A DNA stretch of 64,000 bases from Nigrospora sphaerica (GCA_018287875.1 JAGVVL010000009.1:4577983-4641982); one strand, 5' to 3'; counted from the first letter of the stretch, positions 20,834 to 33,240 are shown. The notes: generated from the letters alone by a model not told the origin. Numbers and translations are program-made.

Positions 20834-23800
20834 ATGACAGCGCTAAGGATCCTACACTGGAACACGCAGAAAAGCAAGAAAGCACAGATACCGGTAGTCG
20901 ACGCTATCCACGAAGAATATGACGTCCTAGCCATCCAAGAGCCGTGGAGAAACCCACATACGCCGACCACCTACTGCCCGAGATCCTCTCCATACTACCT
21001 CTTATACGCTGCTAAGGGAGGCAGAGCATGCATTTACATTAACAAGAAGTACTCCCCAGCGCAATGGAAATACGAGGCGCAGCCAGATAGGTGTGATATC
21101 ACGATCCAGCTGCCAGACGGGCCCATAACGGTCATCTGCGTGTACTCGCCTCCTCCTGGATCTATCAGCAGACCAGACCTGCCAGCTATCGAAGCCCTTC
21201 ATGCTGAACCCCAGCTAAGACGAACAGTCCTCGTGGGAGACTTTAACGTCCACCACCCTGTCTGGGGAGGATACAACGTCCGACCCCATAATGCAGCTAA
21301 CAAGCTACTCCAGCTAGTAGAACACTGGAGACTCCAGCTGATCACCCCCCCTGGAACACCGATATGGACTCGAAGAGGGTGCATAGACTCTACAATCGAC
21401 CTAGCCTGGGCCACGGACGATCTCTAGGTCGCCTATGACGGATACGCACCGTACGCAGGATCCGATCACCTCCCTCAGGTGATACACGTGGCTGGACCTC
21501 ATATAGACCGCCAAGACAGACCACGACGCAGCTGGAAAACAGCTGACTACGAACAAGCGAAGGCAGAGGCGGCACACCTACCACAGCCAAGGCGACTCGA
21601 GACACCAGAAGAAATCGATAGCTACACCGAGACGTTAACTAAGGAGCTAACTCGGATAGCCGAACTAGTTGCCCCCCTCCGCCACTCTAAGGGGAGAGGC
21701 AAGGCTTAGTGGAACCACGACACGGAAAGAGCTATAGAGGAGGAGAGACGAGCCCAGCGAACATGGCTTTCCGACCGGACGGACGCAGCCTGGCGAGCCC
21801 TCCGGCAGTCATCCCTCCTTAAAAAGAAGGCAATCCGCGAGGCAAAGACGGCAACCTGGAGACATATGCTCCACGAGGCTTCTAGCCAGCCAGCTGGCGT
21901 CTGGAATATTGCGAGATGGGCTAGAACAGAAGGAGCGGCGCCGCCGTTACCCCCAGCAGTCCCTACTCTTCACACACCGTGTGGCGAAGCAACGACCCAT
22001 AAGGAGAAAACAGAGGCCTTCCGCGAGAGATTTTACCCTCTCCCTAAGGCTAGGCCGAACGGCTTCCGAATAACAAACCGGCTTGCAGCGCCTCTCGATA
22101 TGGACGGCAAGGTGACAGCAGAGCAAGTCCAAGACGTCCTCACTAAGGCTGGCCAGTGGAAGGCGCCTGGACCAGACCAGCTTCCGAATAGATTCCTTAA
22201 ACGCCTAGGAAAGCCCTTCCTTCAGGCCTTAGCCTCCCTAGCGGAAGCGTGCTAGCGTATAGGATACTATCCAAGAGCATTCCGGAAAGCAGTTACCGTC
22301 ATCCTCCAGAAACCAGGAAAGCAGCTAAACGAGTACCACCAAGCCGGCGGATGGAGACCTATCGCCCTGCTTAACACCATAGGGAAGGTGATCGAAAGCC
22401 TGCTAACGTAACGCCTAGCCAGCTTTGCCGAAGAGAACAGGCTGCTCCCAGACGAACAGATGGGCAACTGGAAGGGTCGCTCCACGGAGACAGCACTACG
22501 GCTGCTAACAGACCTAGTCCGCACGGCCTGGAAATATGGAGGCGCAGCAACCTTTCTATCGCTAGATATTTCGGGCGCTTTCGACTCAGTCGACTATGGA
22601 AGGCTCCTTGCTAACCTGCGAGCGCTAAGGGTCCCTATATAGACTATTAGCTGGATCCGAAGCTTCCTATTTAACCGGTCCACCACGCTATTCTTCGATA
22701 GCCAGGAATCTGACGAGATCCCAATCCCGGCAGGCGTCCTGCAGGGCTCACCCCTATCGCCTATCCTCTTCTGCCTTTATACAGCCGGTCTCTATAAGGC
22801 TCTCCGCGCCGTACCAGGGATAGCTACTATAGCCTTCGTAGACGACACGAACCTCGTAGGCTTCGGTTTAGACCCCGAGCAGACCTGCAAGCGGCTGGAA
22901 GCCGCTCACAGGATCTGTAAAGAATGGGCAGTCAGCCACGGCATGACCTTCGCAGTCCAGAAATATCACCTAGTCCACTTTTCTCGAAGATGGAAAGGTC
23001 CGGATACTAAGATAGCCTTAGAAGGCCACGAAATCGAACTAGAAGACTCCTGCCGCGTCCTTGGCATCCAGGTGGATAGACGTCTCCGCTGGGACGTCCA
23101 TATCCAGTCGATATCGAAGAAGATGGCGACGCAGGTCTATGCCCTAGACCGGATAGCCGGCTCGACATAGGGCGCGTCCCTCCAGCGAGCCCGCCAAGTC
23201 TACACAGCCGTCGTACGGTCTGCTATAGGCTACGGAGCCTCAGAATGGCACCATCATATCTCGAAAAGCAGGGCTAAGACACTAGGCGACATCCAGACCG
23301 AGTGCCTCCGCAAGGTCACAGGGGCCTTTAAGGCGACAGCAGCCACGACACTGGAAACAGAAGCCTACGTATCACCCCTAGACGTATGGCTTCATAAAAG
23401 AGTGGCGGCGTCGGAAGAGAGGCTCCAACAGCCGCGTATCGCATCGCTTATCCAAGCTCGATGCGACAGGGCAGCTAGGTGGATCCTAACAAGACCGACT
23501 CGACGGCGCAGACGGATAGGCCCGGAAGTCCCTGACCGCAAGAGATGGCTAAACGTGTGGCTGGCCGGAGAGTCGGCAAGCAAGGCCGAGGAGAGGGACT
23601 GGCTCCAGAGATGGCAGCAAAGCCAGACACTGCGGCAAAACCAGACATCGCGAGCCCCAGCAACAACTAAAAAGCCCCCGGACAAGCATGTCCTTAAGCT
23701 CCATAAGGGGCTCCACAAGGCGGAGAGCTCGAGCCTCGTCCAGGCAAGGACTGGCAAGATTGGGCTGCGAGACTTCCTCTTCAAGCGCAGGGTTCCAGGC

Positions 23801-24031
23801 TTCGACAGCCCATGGTGCGGCTGTGGCCAAGGTAGGGAGACCGTACGGCACATCCTCGTTTTCTGCCCAAGGGAGAGAGAAAGACGAGAATACCTCGTCC
23901 AAGCTCTAGGACAACCGATAGACACGGACAGGATGCTCGATACCCCAGGGAAGGCAGGGATAATAGCGAGATGGCTACTCCGCTCGGGCAGACTGGGCAT
24001 GTTCCAGCTGGCGAATCAACTCATCAGCTAG
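20834..24031 (+). pseudogene. LINE-1 ORF2: endonuclease-reverse transcriptase with six stops
   Basis: One frame of about 1,065 codons. N-terminus: AP-type endonuclease (LRILHWNTQKSKK, AIQEPW, VGDFNVHHPVWG, AGSDHLP near 21460). Middle: reverse transcriptase (GPDQLPNRFLKRL, GWRPIALLNTIGKV, LSLDISGAFDSVD, GVLQGSPLSPILF, catalytic IAFVDDTNLVGFG near 22825-22865). C-terminus: a Cys/His motif CGCGQGRETVRHILVFC near 23815; I see no RNase H domain. Stops at about 21426, 21707, 22253, 22408, 22639 and 23168 are TAG or TAA. The one at 23168 stands where LINE-3 keeps TGG, a direct view of TGG-to-TAG change. Otherwise well preserved, so recently active. Tad elements insert by target-primed reverse transcription. 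Confidence 0.95.
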
Positions 24032-24227
24032 GAAGCGGGCACGCTAAGCCCGATCTCGGTATAGCAGGTCAGAGAGCAGACAGAAGCGGTACGACGCAGT
24101 GGAACCTAGGTTTTTCATCCGGCCGGACGATAGCCCGGAACGGTTTTCCTAGGCTTAGATACGCAGGGGGTCCTCATGGCCTAAATAGGCCGCTAGGTGT
24201 AAGAATAATAATAATAATAATAATAAG
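24032..24227 (+). repeat. LINE-1 3' untranslated region and (TAA)n tail
   Basis: Shared with LINE-2 and LINE-3 (CGGCCGGACGATAGCCCGGA, TACGCAGGGGGTCCTCATGG, then TAAG). It ends in about eight ATA units at 24204-24227, in place of a poly(A) tail. The next base begins the disrupted minus-strand gene. Confidence 0.9.
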
Positions 24228-24963
24228 TATCAGTGCCATGAGGATGAATGGCAAGACCACTGCTACCGTTGAGTCCTTGACTAGAAATGTCCTGTGGGAC
24301 GAGAAGACCGTGTTGATCAAAGCCGTAGCCGTGTGGCAATTCTCTCTCGGCCAGCAGTGTGCAGGGAAGCAGCACTCCTTCTGGGTCGTTCTGCTTAGTA
24401 AAGGGACTGTCACTCTTCCACAGCCTCGCATTGACCAAATCGATCCGTTCGATGGGATGAGCGAAACAGTGCCTCCCGTACTTGGACAACTCGATGCGCC
24501 GGCGTACTAGCTGTTGAAGTCTCGGCAACGCTTCGGTCTTCCATTTCCGGTGTTGGCTTGCGGTGGCGGCGAATTGGATAACGAAGCTGATTCCTTGCCC
24601 TTCACAATAGCGTTGGACCACGTCCTGTCCCTAGTATTCGGTAGCCTTCTTCAACCTCTGTCGGATCTTCGATCCCTCGGCCGCGGTACTGGTAAACTTT
24701 CGCTATGTCGTATCTTGTTTCCTGGTCTTGTATATCGTTAACTCGGAAAATGCTCGTTCGTAGAATGCGAATTCGATCTGTAAGGTGCTTTGTATACCAA
24801 GCAGCTGGTCGCGCTTGTGCTCGCAAAGGTCGTATTTCTTCTCTTCGCTGTCACAGGAACGGATAACGCTCAAGAATCGTTCGACCTGAATCGCTTTGGG
24901 TTCGCCGAGTAGCAGGAATCGCTCGTGAGCGTCCGGGTCGATGGGGTTTGTCGGTTGATTCAT
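24228..24963 (-). pseudogene. Unknown gene truncated by LINE-1, with two TAG codons
   Basis: A single minus-strand frame from ATG at 24963 reads MNQPTNPIDPDAHERFLLLG, a helical charged segment (CDSEEKKYDLCEHKRDQL), YERAFSELTIYKT, then TAG near 24705, SKIRQRLKKATEY, TAG near 24638, and on through YCEGQGISFVIQFAATASQH and RIELSKYGRHCFAHP to the LINE-1 tail at about 24227, where it turns into poly-Tyr from the repeat. Both stops fit a CAG or TGG change. I do not recognise the family and no domain is apparent. The part beyond the LINE insertion was not found in the window. Confidence 0.6.
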
Positions 24964-26038
24964 CGCACTGGATTGGTAGAGTAGAAATGTAAAGACGGAG
25001 AGACGAAATATCGCATTAGGGTTGTCAAATCTCTAGGCCAGTAACGACGGGTCTTCAACGCACTAACCCGATTAAGGCAGGTGTGCAGCTGCACAACTGC
25101 TCCACTACGAGAGACGCCAACAAGTGACACAGCGCCATCCTGACACGCTTTGAGCCTGAATGATGGATGATTAGGAGGGGTTTTTTAAATAAAATAAAAA
25201 AACCATGGATAGTTTTAAATTTTCGTCTTGCTGGTACTCGTAGCAAGTGTTGCAACTTGGGTTTGGGTAGTTGCAACTGGTACATGCTAAGCGGTCGCAC
25301 CTAGCCGTCTTGCTTGGAAGTGGTTTAAGCGTCCTGCGCTCGTTATGCTTGGCCGCACCGAATCTCGTCCATGGAACATCACCAAGGTCGACTCGGTACA
25401 GCCGGGAGGTCCCTCAATCACGGGTGGGTGAAAGTGGACAGCTCCATTGATTGCCTTGCTCCAACACGAGCTTCTTGACCGAGAAAAGCATACGCAGAGA
25501 TGGGAATCATTGTAGGTAATTGAAACCATGTTCTTGTATCTGGAGCCTTTGTGGAAGCGACAGTCCATTGCGAATAGCGTCCAGCGCAAGGCTCGCTTCA
25601 AATATTTTCGACGCTTTCATATATGCAAAAAGATAATTCAGCCCCTGAATGGTGGCCGTAAGGCTTTTCCATTCCCATCTCACTAGTAGCTCATGTTAGC
25701 ATATACTCTTTGAGAATAACTCTTCGGGTGCTGATATAAGCGATGAGGCTATCCTCGTGATGTTAAATAGGACCAAAAGACCGCCTACAAGCATGGTTTT
25801 GGGTCTCCCCAGGTGTTGTAGTGTAACAACACAGCCAGCCTCGTTGACGGCAAGCTGCACAAGTAAGGCGTGCCGTAACGCACGGAGGGAGATAAGCCGA
25901 AATCTGATTAGACTATAAATTCAAAACATTGGGTAATATGAGGCATTTCACTAGCTGGCTGTCTCTTCTTAATTTTTGTAGATTTATGGTGTTTCACTAT
26001 GAAAGGTCGAGGACTCCCATTCTAGAAATATACTTAGA
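24964..26038. other. No recognised gene
   Basis: Minus-strand frames at 25055-25300 and 25287-25601 have no recognisable motif and no convincing intron-exon structure. A homopurine-poor spacer leads to the solo LTR. Confidence 0.35.
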
Positions 26039-26662
26039 TGTTACGACCCCAAGAAACCAGGCCAAGAAAAGTGGCTCAAGCACTACACTAGCCACCCAAG
26101 GACCTCACTAGCCACAGAAGCAACAATAGACACAAAAGGGAATAATTAGAAAGACACCTCCCTAAGGAAGGAAAACATTCCCCCCGAGGGCAAGATTACC
26201 TAAGCAAGGAAGTATTCCAGGATAAAGGGAAACTTCCCCTTTAGGAAAGAGGTCACGTGATAAATTATAGGATCGTAGATCGAGAATTCACGATCCAACG
26301 ATCCAAGGGATCCACTAGATTATAGGATCGCAACTTAGGATTTCACGATCCAACGATCCGGCCTATATTAATAAGGGAATAACTTTATATATAAGTTAGA
26401 AGGATTTCCTAGTTAAACAGTCATTACCTTAGTAATTAATCTAAGCATCTATCTACCGATAAATAGGAGTAATCTCCTAACAACTCTATTTGTGAATCAG
26501 TTCCCTAGCATCGCATCCCAGTTACTTAGTTAGTTACCTTTCAGCCAATTATCGGAAACTCAATGTTCAAGTTAGGCAAGTCTCGGACTTACCTTAGACG
26601 CTTTCTATCCCTGAAAGTACAAACCCTACGTACCGCATTACCTAGGTATAGCGTTCGTTATA
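26039..26662 (+). repeat. Solo LTR, diverged relative of the Gypsy-1 LTR, TTAGA duplication
   Basis: Begins TGTTACGACCCC and ends GCGTTCGTTATA, where the usual terminal CA has become TA. Shares with the Gypsy-1 LTR the blocks CACGATCCAACGATCC, TATATAAGTTAGAAGGATTT and GTACAAACCCTACGT. It is about 100 bp longer, with an insertion in its left third. Flanked by TTAGA at 26034-26038 and 26663-26667, a perfect 5-bp target duplication. Confidence 0.92.
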
Positions 26663-26827
26663 TTAGAGTGCGTAGATTTACTACCGACGGGTTGCTCTTG
26701 GTTGTCTACGCTTTGCGAGATGCCTGCTTTACCCGCCTTTGCTTTCCTAATATTTATAGAGTAGATTCGGGCAATTGCTTTTAACTTGAATTCCGCCTTT
26801 ATAGTCGTATTTGTCCGGGTTACAGGA

Positions 26828-27116
26828 TGTCACGGGGTGGACCGTGACAGACCGTACCGGCACAGGGCAGCCTCTGAGACATCCTAAACTGGCTACGGAT
26901 TAGTCGTCCCGTGATGGAGTTCTGTCAAGACCGCTCGGTACGGACCTCCGTTGGGGATTTAGATAAGAAGTCTGCGACCGAGGAGACTTCAGTTGTAGCT
27001 CTTCAAGCTACGTCCTGTCCACCAAGCCTGACCTGTACCGACAGAATAGGAACCTGGACCTGTAGCATAGAACCTGAATCGACTCCGTTATCTGCCTGCC
27101 TGCCCGCTCCTTGACA
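26828..27116 (+). repeat. Gypsy-2 5' LTR
   Basis: TGTCACGGGGTGGACCGTGA at the start and CGCTCCTTGACA at the end. Full of intact CA dinucleotides, so barely touched by RIP. The short ORF repeated in both LTRs (26911-27114 and 32520-32723) is a shadow of the repeat. Confidence 0.96.
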
Positions 27117-27154
27117 TTACGTAGCTTCTTCCTAAGCTCGACACTGCTTTCGAA

Positions 27155-28580
27155 ATGTCGAACCGACCTACCGCACCTACCGATACCGAAGATCCCGGAG
27201 AACTGCTCGCGAGCGTCCAGGACGATGCGTCTGGATGGCTACTATACCTACGCACGCTATATAGGTATATCTCGAACCTGGAAACCTCTTTAGCTGAAAG
27301 GGACTCTGCTTTAGCTGAAAGGGACTCCTCCCTTACCTCTGTCCGAATCGCCCTTGCAGAAAAAGAAGGGATAGTCCGCTACTAAGAGGGCCGCTCAGAT
27401 AAGGACCAAAAGATCATCGTCGACCTCCGCGTCGAGAACGAACGCCTCCTCTAAGCCGCCCTCCCTACCGTACAGACACCCCCGACCGAACAGTCACCCC
27501 GTCCCGAACCTACCACTGAAACGCCGGTAGATCATGCTCCGCGAACGCTTACATCTGCTCCTACCTCACGTTCCGAACCCACCTCCCTTAGTGAGAAGAT
27601 CCCTAACCCAAAGGAGTTTGATGGAACTCGAAGCGACCTTCGGAGGTTCGTCTAACAAGTCCATTCGAAGATGGTCTCCAACGCCGACTGGTTCCCGTCT
27701 GCTGTTTCCCGCCTAAATTACGTCGTTAGCCGCTTATCTGGAAAAGCTTACGACCTAATCCTACCCCGCATCCAACATGGAATCCCTTAGTTTACAGACT
27801 ATACCAATATACTGTTATACCTAGAAGAAGCCTTTGGAGACCCGGACTGGAAGTAGAATGCTAAAAATAAACTATACAATTTAAAACAACGGAGCCTCGA
27901 CTTCAGCGTCTTCTTCGCAGAGTTTGAGAGGCTCGCGTTAGAAAGCGAGGTCCCCGAAGCTGCCCTGCCCCCTCTACTGTCCTAAGGTGTGTCCCGAGAG
28001 ATCTAGGACATGCTATTACATAACCCTGCCCCTATAAGAGAGTATCGCGCGTTTGCCTGTCATCTTCAGACTCTCGATAACTGGTTCCGCTAGCACCAGC
28101 GGCAGGTCAACGGTCATAAAGGAACGATTAAGACTAACAGTATCACCACCCCCGCCGGTCATAACGTGCCTCCTTGGAACGAACCCCGCCTGCCTGCTGC
28201 TAAGACCGACGCCGGTGATCCTATAGACTTAAGTCACCAACGTAGCCGCCCCCGCTCTCTGTCTGGTCGAAGAGAGAGAGGAGAATATTTTTAGTGCGGC
28301 CATACAGGCCACATAGTCGCCCAATGCCCCGAACCTGACCTCCGACCTGTCCGGTTCCGCCAGGCCCGTACTCCGAGCCCCCGAGGAAGCCCGCCCCCCA
28401 CAATGTCCACAACCTTACCTACTCGTCAACTACCCACGCTCATTCGGTCCCCCCAGCCTATCTCCGCTACAGCCGCGTTTATTAACCGGTTCTAGGAGCC
28501 GCGTACCGAGAGCCCCCAGTCGTTAAATGGCGTGAGCCTATATTAAGTCGCTTACAGGCTCCCAATCCCGGCGCTTTAAC
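27155..28580 (+). pseudogene. Gypsy-2 gag, stop-broken
   Basis: Structural protein of the retrotransposon particle. ATG at 27155 follows the 5' LTR by 38 bases. N-terminal coiled coil (ISNLETSLAERDSALAERD), then the gag core ([58 protein letters not shown]) and one zinc knuckle at about 28290-28330 (YF-stop-CGHTGHIVAQC, where the first Cys has become Tyr and the next codon TAG). At least ten TAA or TAG codons are present and no TGA. The pol frame is offset, as is usual for a programmed shift. Confidence 0.9.
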
Positions 28581-28584
28581 TCCG

Positions 28585-31500
28585 TTGCCCTTACCGATAT
28601 CTGCCTGTTCCGTCCATAGCCTGTCTATCCGCGAAGAGGAAGATATACGTGGAAAGCTTATGGTTTTACCTGCCACCTTGATTTCCGATGACTGCACTAT
28701 ACCGACTTACGCCTTAACCGACTCCGGAGCCGCCGTTAAAGCATTTATCGACCGCAGCTGGGCTGAAGCCCACGAGTTGCCGATACGACCTTTACGGAGA
28801 CCGTTCGAGATCGAGGTGATCGACGGTTGCCCGAGCGAGAGTGGGAAGGTTACCCACTTCGTCGAATGTTCGATGCGGATAAACGATCATCATAAGAAAC
28901 GACTACGTTTCTTCGTAACCCAACTAGCTTACTTCCCCGTTGTCCTTAGAATCCCGTGGCTTAAGATGCACGACCCCCGTGTGGGTTTCGCGAGTCACAC
29001 GCTCACGTTCGACAGCGAATTCTGTCGCCAGAACTGCAATATACTAGAGAGACCTATGAAGGTCGTCGCCATGCATGACGTCCTTGCACGAGCCCGTCCG
29101 GAGAACCTGCCGAACCGTCCGGAGGCCTTATCCCGATAGGATGTTACCCCGATCACTGCTCGCGCCTGCTCAGCGTACCTAAGGAAAGGATACGCCGCGT
29201 TTCCCGTCACCGTCGAAGAGATCGACGAGCACTTATCCTAGAAGGCTAATCCGCCCCTGCTTGAGCAACTCCCGCTAGAACTGCGAGAATTCGAAGATAT
29301 GTTCTCGCCGAAAGAGGCAGAGAAACTACCACCGCACCGAGATCACGATCACGAGATCAGACTAATAGAAGGGAAAATGCCCCCCTTCGGACCCCTATAC
29401 GCTATATCCCGCGAAGAACTGGCCGCATTAAAAGAGTGGCTACAAGAGAATCTCCGGAAAGGGTTTATCCGACCCAGCTCGTCCCCGGCCGCGTCCCCTG
29501 TCCTGTTCGTTAAGAAGCCTGGAGGAGGGCTCCGTTTCTATGTCGACTACCGCGCCCTAAACAACATCACTATTAAGGACCGTTACCCGCTGCCCCTAGT
29601 TAAGGAGACCTTAAATAACCTAAAGGGAATGAAGTATTTCTCTAAGGTCGACATCATTGCGGCATTTAACGAGATCAGAGTTAAAGAGGGATAAGAATAC
29701 CTGACTGCATTCCGCACCCGTTTTGGCTTATTCGAGTCGTTAGTTATGCCTTTCGGACTAACTGGAGCCCCTGCCATATTCCAAAGGTTTATTAACGATA
29801 CCTTACAACACCACCTGGATATCTGCTGCACTGCGTACCTAGACGACATCCTAATTTATAGCCGGACCTGCAAGGAACACGTCGAACACTTACAAAGGGT
29901 GCTTTAAGTATTAAGAGAAGCCGGCCTATTCGCGAAAATGTCGAAGTGCGAATTCTTTAAAACTGAGACCACGTTCCTAGGGATAATTGTTAGCTGCGAT
30001 AGCCTACATATGGACCCCGCTAAGATTGAGACAGTTAAGAACTGGGCCACCCCGTCCTGCTTAACCGACGTACAAGCGTTTATCGGCTTTAGGAACTTCT
30101 ACCGCAGGTTTATCCGAGACTTTTCGAAGATTGTTGCCCCGCTAGTCAACCTCACAAGGAAAGGGGTTAAGTTCGCTTAGACGGAAGAATGTGAGAATGC
30201 ATTCGTTGCGTTAAAGAACGCGTTTATATCGGCCCCGATCCTAGCTCCCTTCGACTGGGAGAAAGAAGTGATTTTAAAGACCGATGCCTCGGACTACGTC
30301 TCTGCTGGTGTGCTGTCACAGTACGGAGACGACGGAATTTTACACCCGGTTGCCTTCTTTTTAAAAAAGCACTCTTCGATAGAGTGTAACTACGAGATCT
30401 ACGATAAGGAACTTCTAGCCATCATTCGTTGCTTCGAAGAATGGCGCCCTGAACTAGAAGGCGCGCTGTCGCCGATTAAGGTTATCACCGACCACCGGAA
30501 CCTGGAATACTTCACAACGACAAAGTTGCTAAACCGCCGACAAGCAAGATAGTCTGAATTCTTATCTCGCTTTAACTTTAAGATCATATACCGACTTAGG
30601 AAGCAAGGAATAAAACCCGACGCCCTAACTAGGAGGTTAGAGGACCTACCTAAAGAGGGGGATAAACGACTGCTACACTAAAGTAGAGTCGTCCTAAAGA
30701 AAGAGAACTTCGAACCGTAAAGGAAATCAGTCCGCTTTAAGGAAAGCCCGACCCGAGCCAACGCCGTAACTAGATCGTAATCCGCTCTTGGCCGTCCCTT
30801 AAAACTAAGCGCCGTCGACCCAGACCCCCGGCCTGCTATTACACCATCTCTACAACAAGAACGCCACGCCCCATTACTGCCGCTAGCTATTCAGAACCTC
30901 ATGACCCGAGGATACGAGTCGGACGAGACCGTTCACTCCATCTTAAAGGCACTGCGCACCGGAAAACCCCGCCACCCCTTAATCTCCCTTGCCAAGTGCG
31001 AGGAACGAGCTAGTATACTATACTACCGCGACCGCCTTTATATCCCTGACCTGCCCGAACTACGCGCTGAACTGACTCGTTTATACTATAACACTGCCGT
31101 GGCTGGACACCTAAAAAGAGCCCGCATATACGAGACCCTGTCCCGAGACTACTACTGGCCGCGGATGTACGCCTTCGTAAAGCAATGGACTAACAACTGT
31201 CACACCTACCGCCGGACTACTTCTTCCCGCGAAGCTAAGCAAGGGGTGCTCCGCCCGCTGCCTGTACCCGAACGAGCATGGCAAGACATTTCGATGGACT
31301 TCGTCGTACACTTACCGAAGAGTGACGGCTACGACGCTATCTTAGTCGTGGTCTGCCGCTTAACGAAGATAAAACACTTCATCGCCTGCCGAGACACCTG
31401 TGGCGCCGACGAGGTCGCGCGCCTATACCTAAATAACGTTTGGAAACTACATGGTTTACCGAGAACCGTAATCTCCAACCGAGGTCCCCAATTCGTGGGA

Positions 31501-32382
31501 CGCTTCTGGGAACACCTAACCCACCGACTAGGTATTCAGAGCCTGCTATCGACTGCCTTTCACCCCGAAACCGATGGCCAGACTGAACGAGCGAACTCGT
31601 TCTTAGAACAGTACCTCCGCGCCCAAGTATCGTACTTACAAGACAATTGGAGCCGCTGGCTCCCCTTAACTGAATTCGTGTTAAATAATGCCCTAAATGA
31701 GAGCATTAAGACTACACCGTTCTTCGCGAACTACGGGTTCCATCCGAGGATCGGGTTTAAACTACTGGACCCCGACCGCACCCCCGCCGCCCTAAATGCC
31801 GAGCGCGTCGCCTAGAAGATTCAGGAAGTCCACGAGATGTTGAAGTCTAAGATCTGTTTAGCGCAAGCCCGCTATAAGGAATATGCCAACTGTAAGAGGC
31901 GCCCCGCCCGCCGATACCAAGTAGGCCAGAAAGTCTGGCTTGATGCCCGAAATATACGGACGAAACGCCCTTAAAAGAAACTCGATTGGAAGCAACTTAG
32001 ACCCTTCACTATTACGAAGGTTGTGAGCCCGTACGCCTACTAGTTAAACCTACCCCCGTCTATAAGAAATCACCCGGTATTCCATGTTAGCCTACTCCGT
32101 CCTGATCCTAACGATCCTGCCCCCGGTTAAGTGCAACCACCGCCGCCGCCTATAGAGGTCGACGGCGTCGAAGAGTTCGAAGTCGAAGACATCCTGGATT
32201 CCCGTCTAGACAACCGAGGCGGAGGCCGAGGTTCCCGCTTAAAATACACCGTGAAGTGGGCTGGATACGACCAACCAACCGAGGAGCCTGCGGAATACGT
32301 CGCTAACGCCAGCGAGGTAGTGGCAAACTTCCACCGAAGATACCCAGAGAAACCGAGACCTATTAGCCTACGGAAGGCTTAG
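28585..32382 (+). pseudogene. Gypsy-2 pol, stop-broken
   Basis: Polyprotein in one frame: protease (LTDSGAAVKAF near 28720), reverse transcriptase ([20 protein letters not shown] near 29530-29590, [10 protein letters not shown] near 29840), RNase H ([18 protein letters not shown] near 30275, YDKELLAI near 30400), integrase ([20 protein letters not shown] near 31110, [10 protein letters not shown] near 31290, VISNRGPQF near 31470) and chromodomain (YTVKWAGYD near 32250). Besides about a dozen TAA or TAG codons, two integrase sites are damaged by G-to-A changes: the zinc-binding motif reads CHTY and the second catalytic Asp reads Asn. It cannot act alone. Confidence 0.93.
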
Positions 32383-32436
32383 CCGTCCGCCCTTCAGAAC
32401 CGCGTCGATGGAACTCCGCCTTGAGGAGGGGAGTAC

Positions 32437-32725
32437 TGTCACGGGGTGGACCGTGACAGACCATACCGGCACAGGGCAGCCTCTGAGACATCCTAAACTG
32501 GCTACGGATTAGTCGTCCCGTGATGGAGTTCTGTCAAGACCGCTCGGTACGGACCTCCGTTGGGGATTTAGATAAGAAGTCTGCGACCGAGGAGACTTCA
32601 GTTGTAGCTCTTCAAGCTACGTCCTGTCCACCAAGCCTGACCTGTACCGACAGAATAGGAACCTGGACCTGTAGCATAGAACCTGAATCGACTCCGTTAT
32701 CCGCCTGCCTGCCCGCTCCTTGACA
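32437..32725 (+). repeat. Gypsy-2 3' LTR
   Basis: Same 289 bp as the 5' LTR apart from G-to-A in CCRTACCGG and T/C in TTATYYGCC. Followed by the second CAGGA duplication. Confidence 0.96.
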
Positions 32726-32730
32726 CAGGA

Positions 32731-33240
32731 TATCCTACTTACTGCACTTTAAATACGAATCGTTTCTTACGCTTCTTATGCCTTAAGATTTTAAAGACGT
32801 AATAACATTCTAGATATGGAGAGTCTCGAGTTCGAAAAAGAGCTTAGGTTCTTCCGCCTTACATTTCCTAATACTCGTATAACGTGTCTGCAGCTCTATT
32901 TTAGATTTCCTCTTTAGGTTTAAAAGTAGCCTTTTCCGATTTATCGGCCTATTTAATAAGCAACTCGATTTTGCTGTCTGAAAGTCTACAATGTCTTAAG
33001 AGTTTCTCCACCTCTTACTCGACTTCCGTGGTATCGATACTCTCGATTCGTTTCGGGGGGTTATTAGCTGGATCGTATTTGTCGACGTTGTCTAAAGGCG
33101 TCGGGCTATTTATAGTGGATCTAGGGACGGGTTGCTTGTTTCGAGAGAGCTCTGGTAATAGGAGTTCTAGCAATAGAGATATAGTTAAATGTCCTGCAAT
33201 GTTTCTAAGTTAGAGTATAGAACTAACCAGAATCACCTAT
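32731..33240 (-). pseudogene. Decayed sequence hosting Gypsy-2, probably gag of an older element
   Basis: AT-shifted sequence with no open frame of note. It lies on the far side of a 330-bp insertion from the gag-like relic at 33575-33987 and reads as helical, charged sequence on the minus strand (for example LFFEL and ESRLSI near 32830). I take it as the continuation of that relic; low certainty. Confidence 0.35.

Larger units (their letters stand above)
26828..32725 (+). mobile_element. Gypsy-2: complete Ty3/gypsy retrotransposon, 5.9 kb
   Basis: Two 289-bp LTRs (26828-27116 and 32437-32725) in direct orientation, TG...CA ends, and the 5-bp duplication CAGGA at 26823-26827 and 32726-32730. 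A polypurine tract (TTGAGGAGGGGAGTAC) precedes the 3' LTR. The LTRs differ at only about two sites, both transitions, so insertion is recent. Inside are gag and pol in different frames, both broken by TAA and TAG codons. It inserted into sequence that continues from 26827 to 32731. Confidence 0.97.

Noticed and set aside
26911..27114. 67-codon frame found identically at 32520-32723
   Set aside because: Lies wholly within the Gypsy-2 LTRs; a repeat shadow, not a gene.
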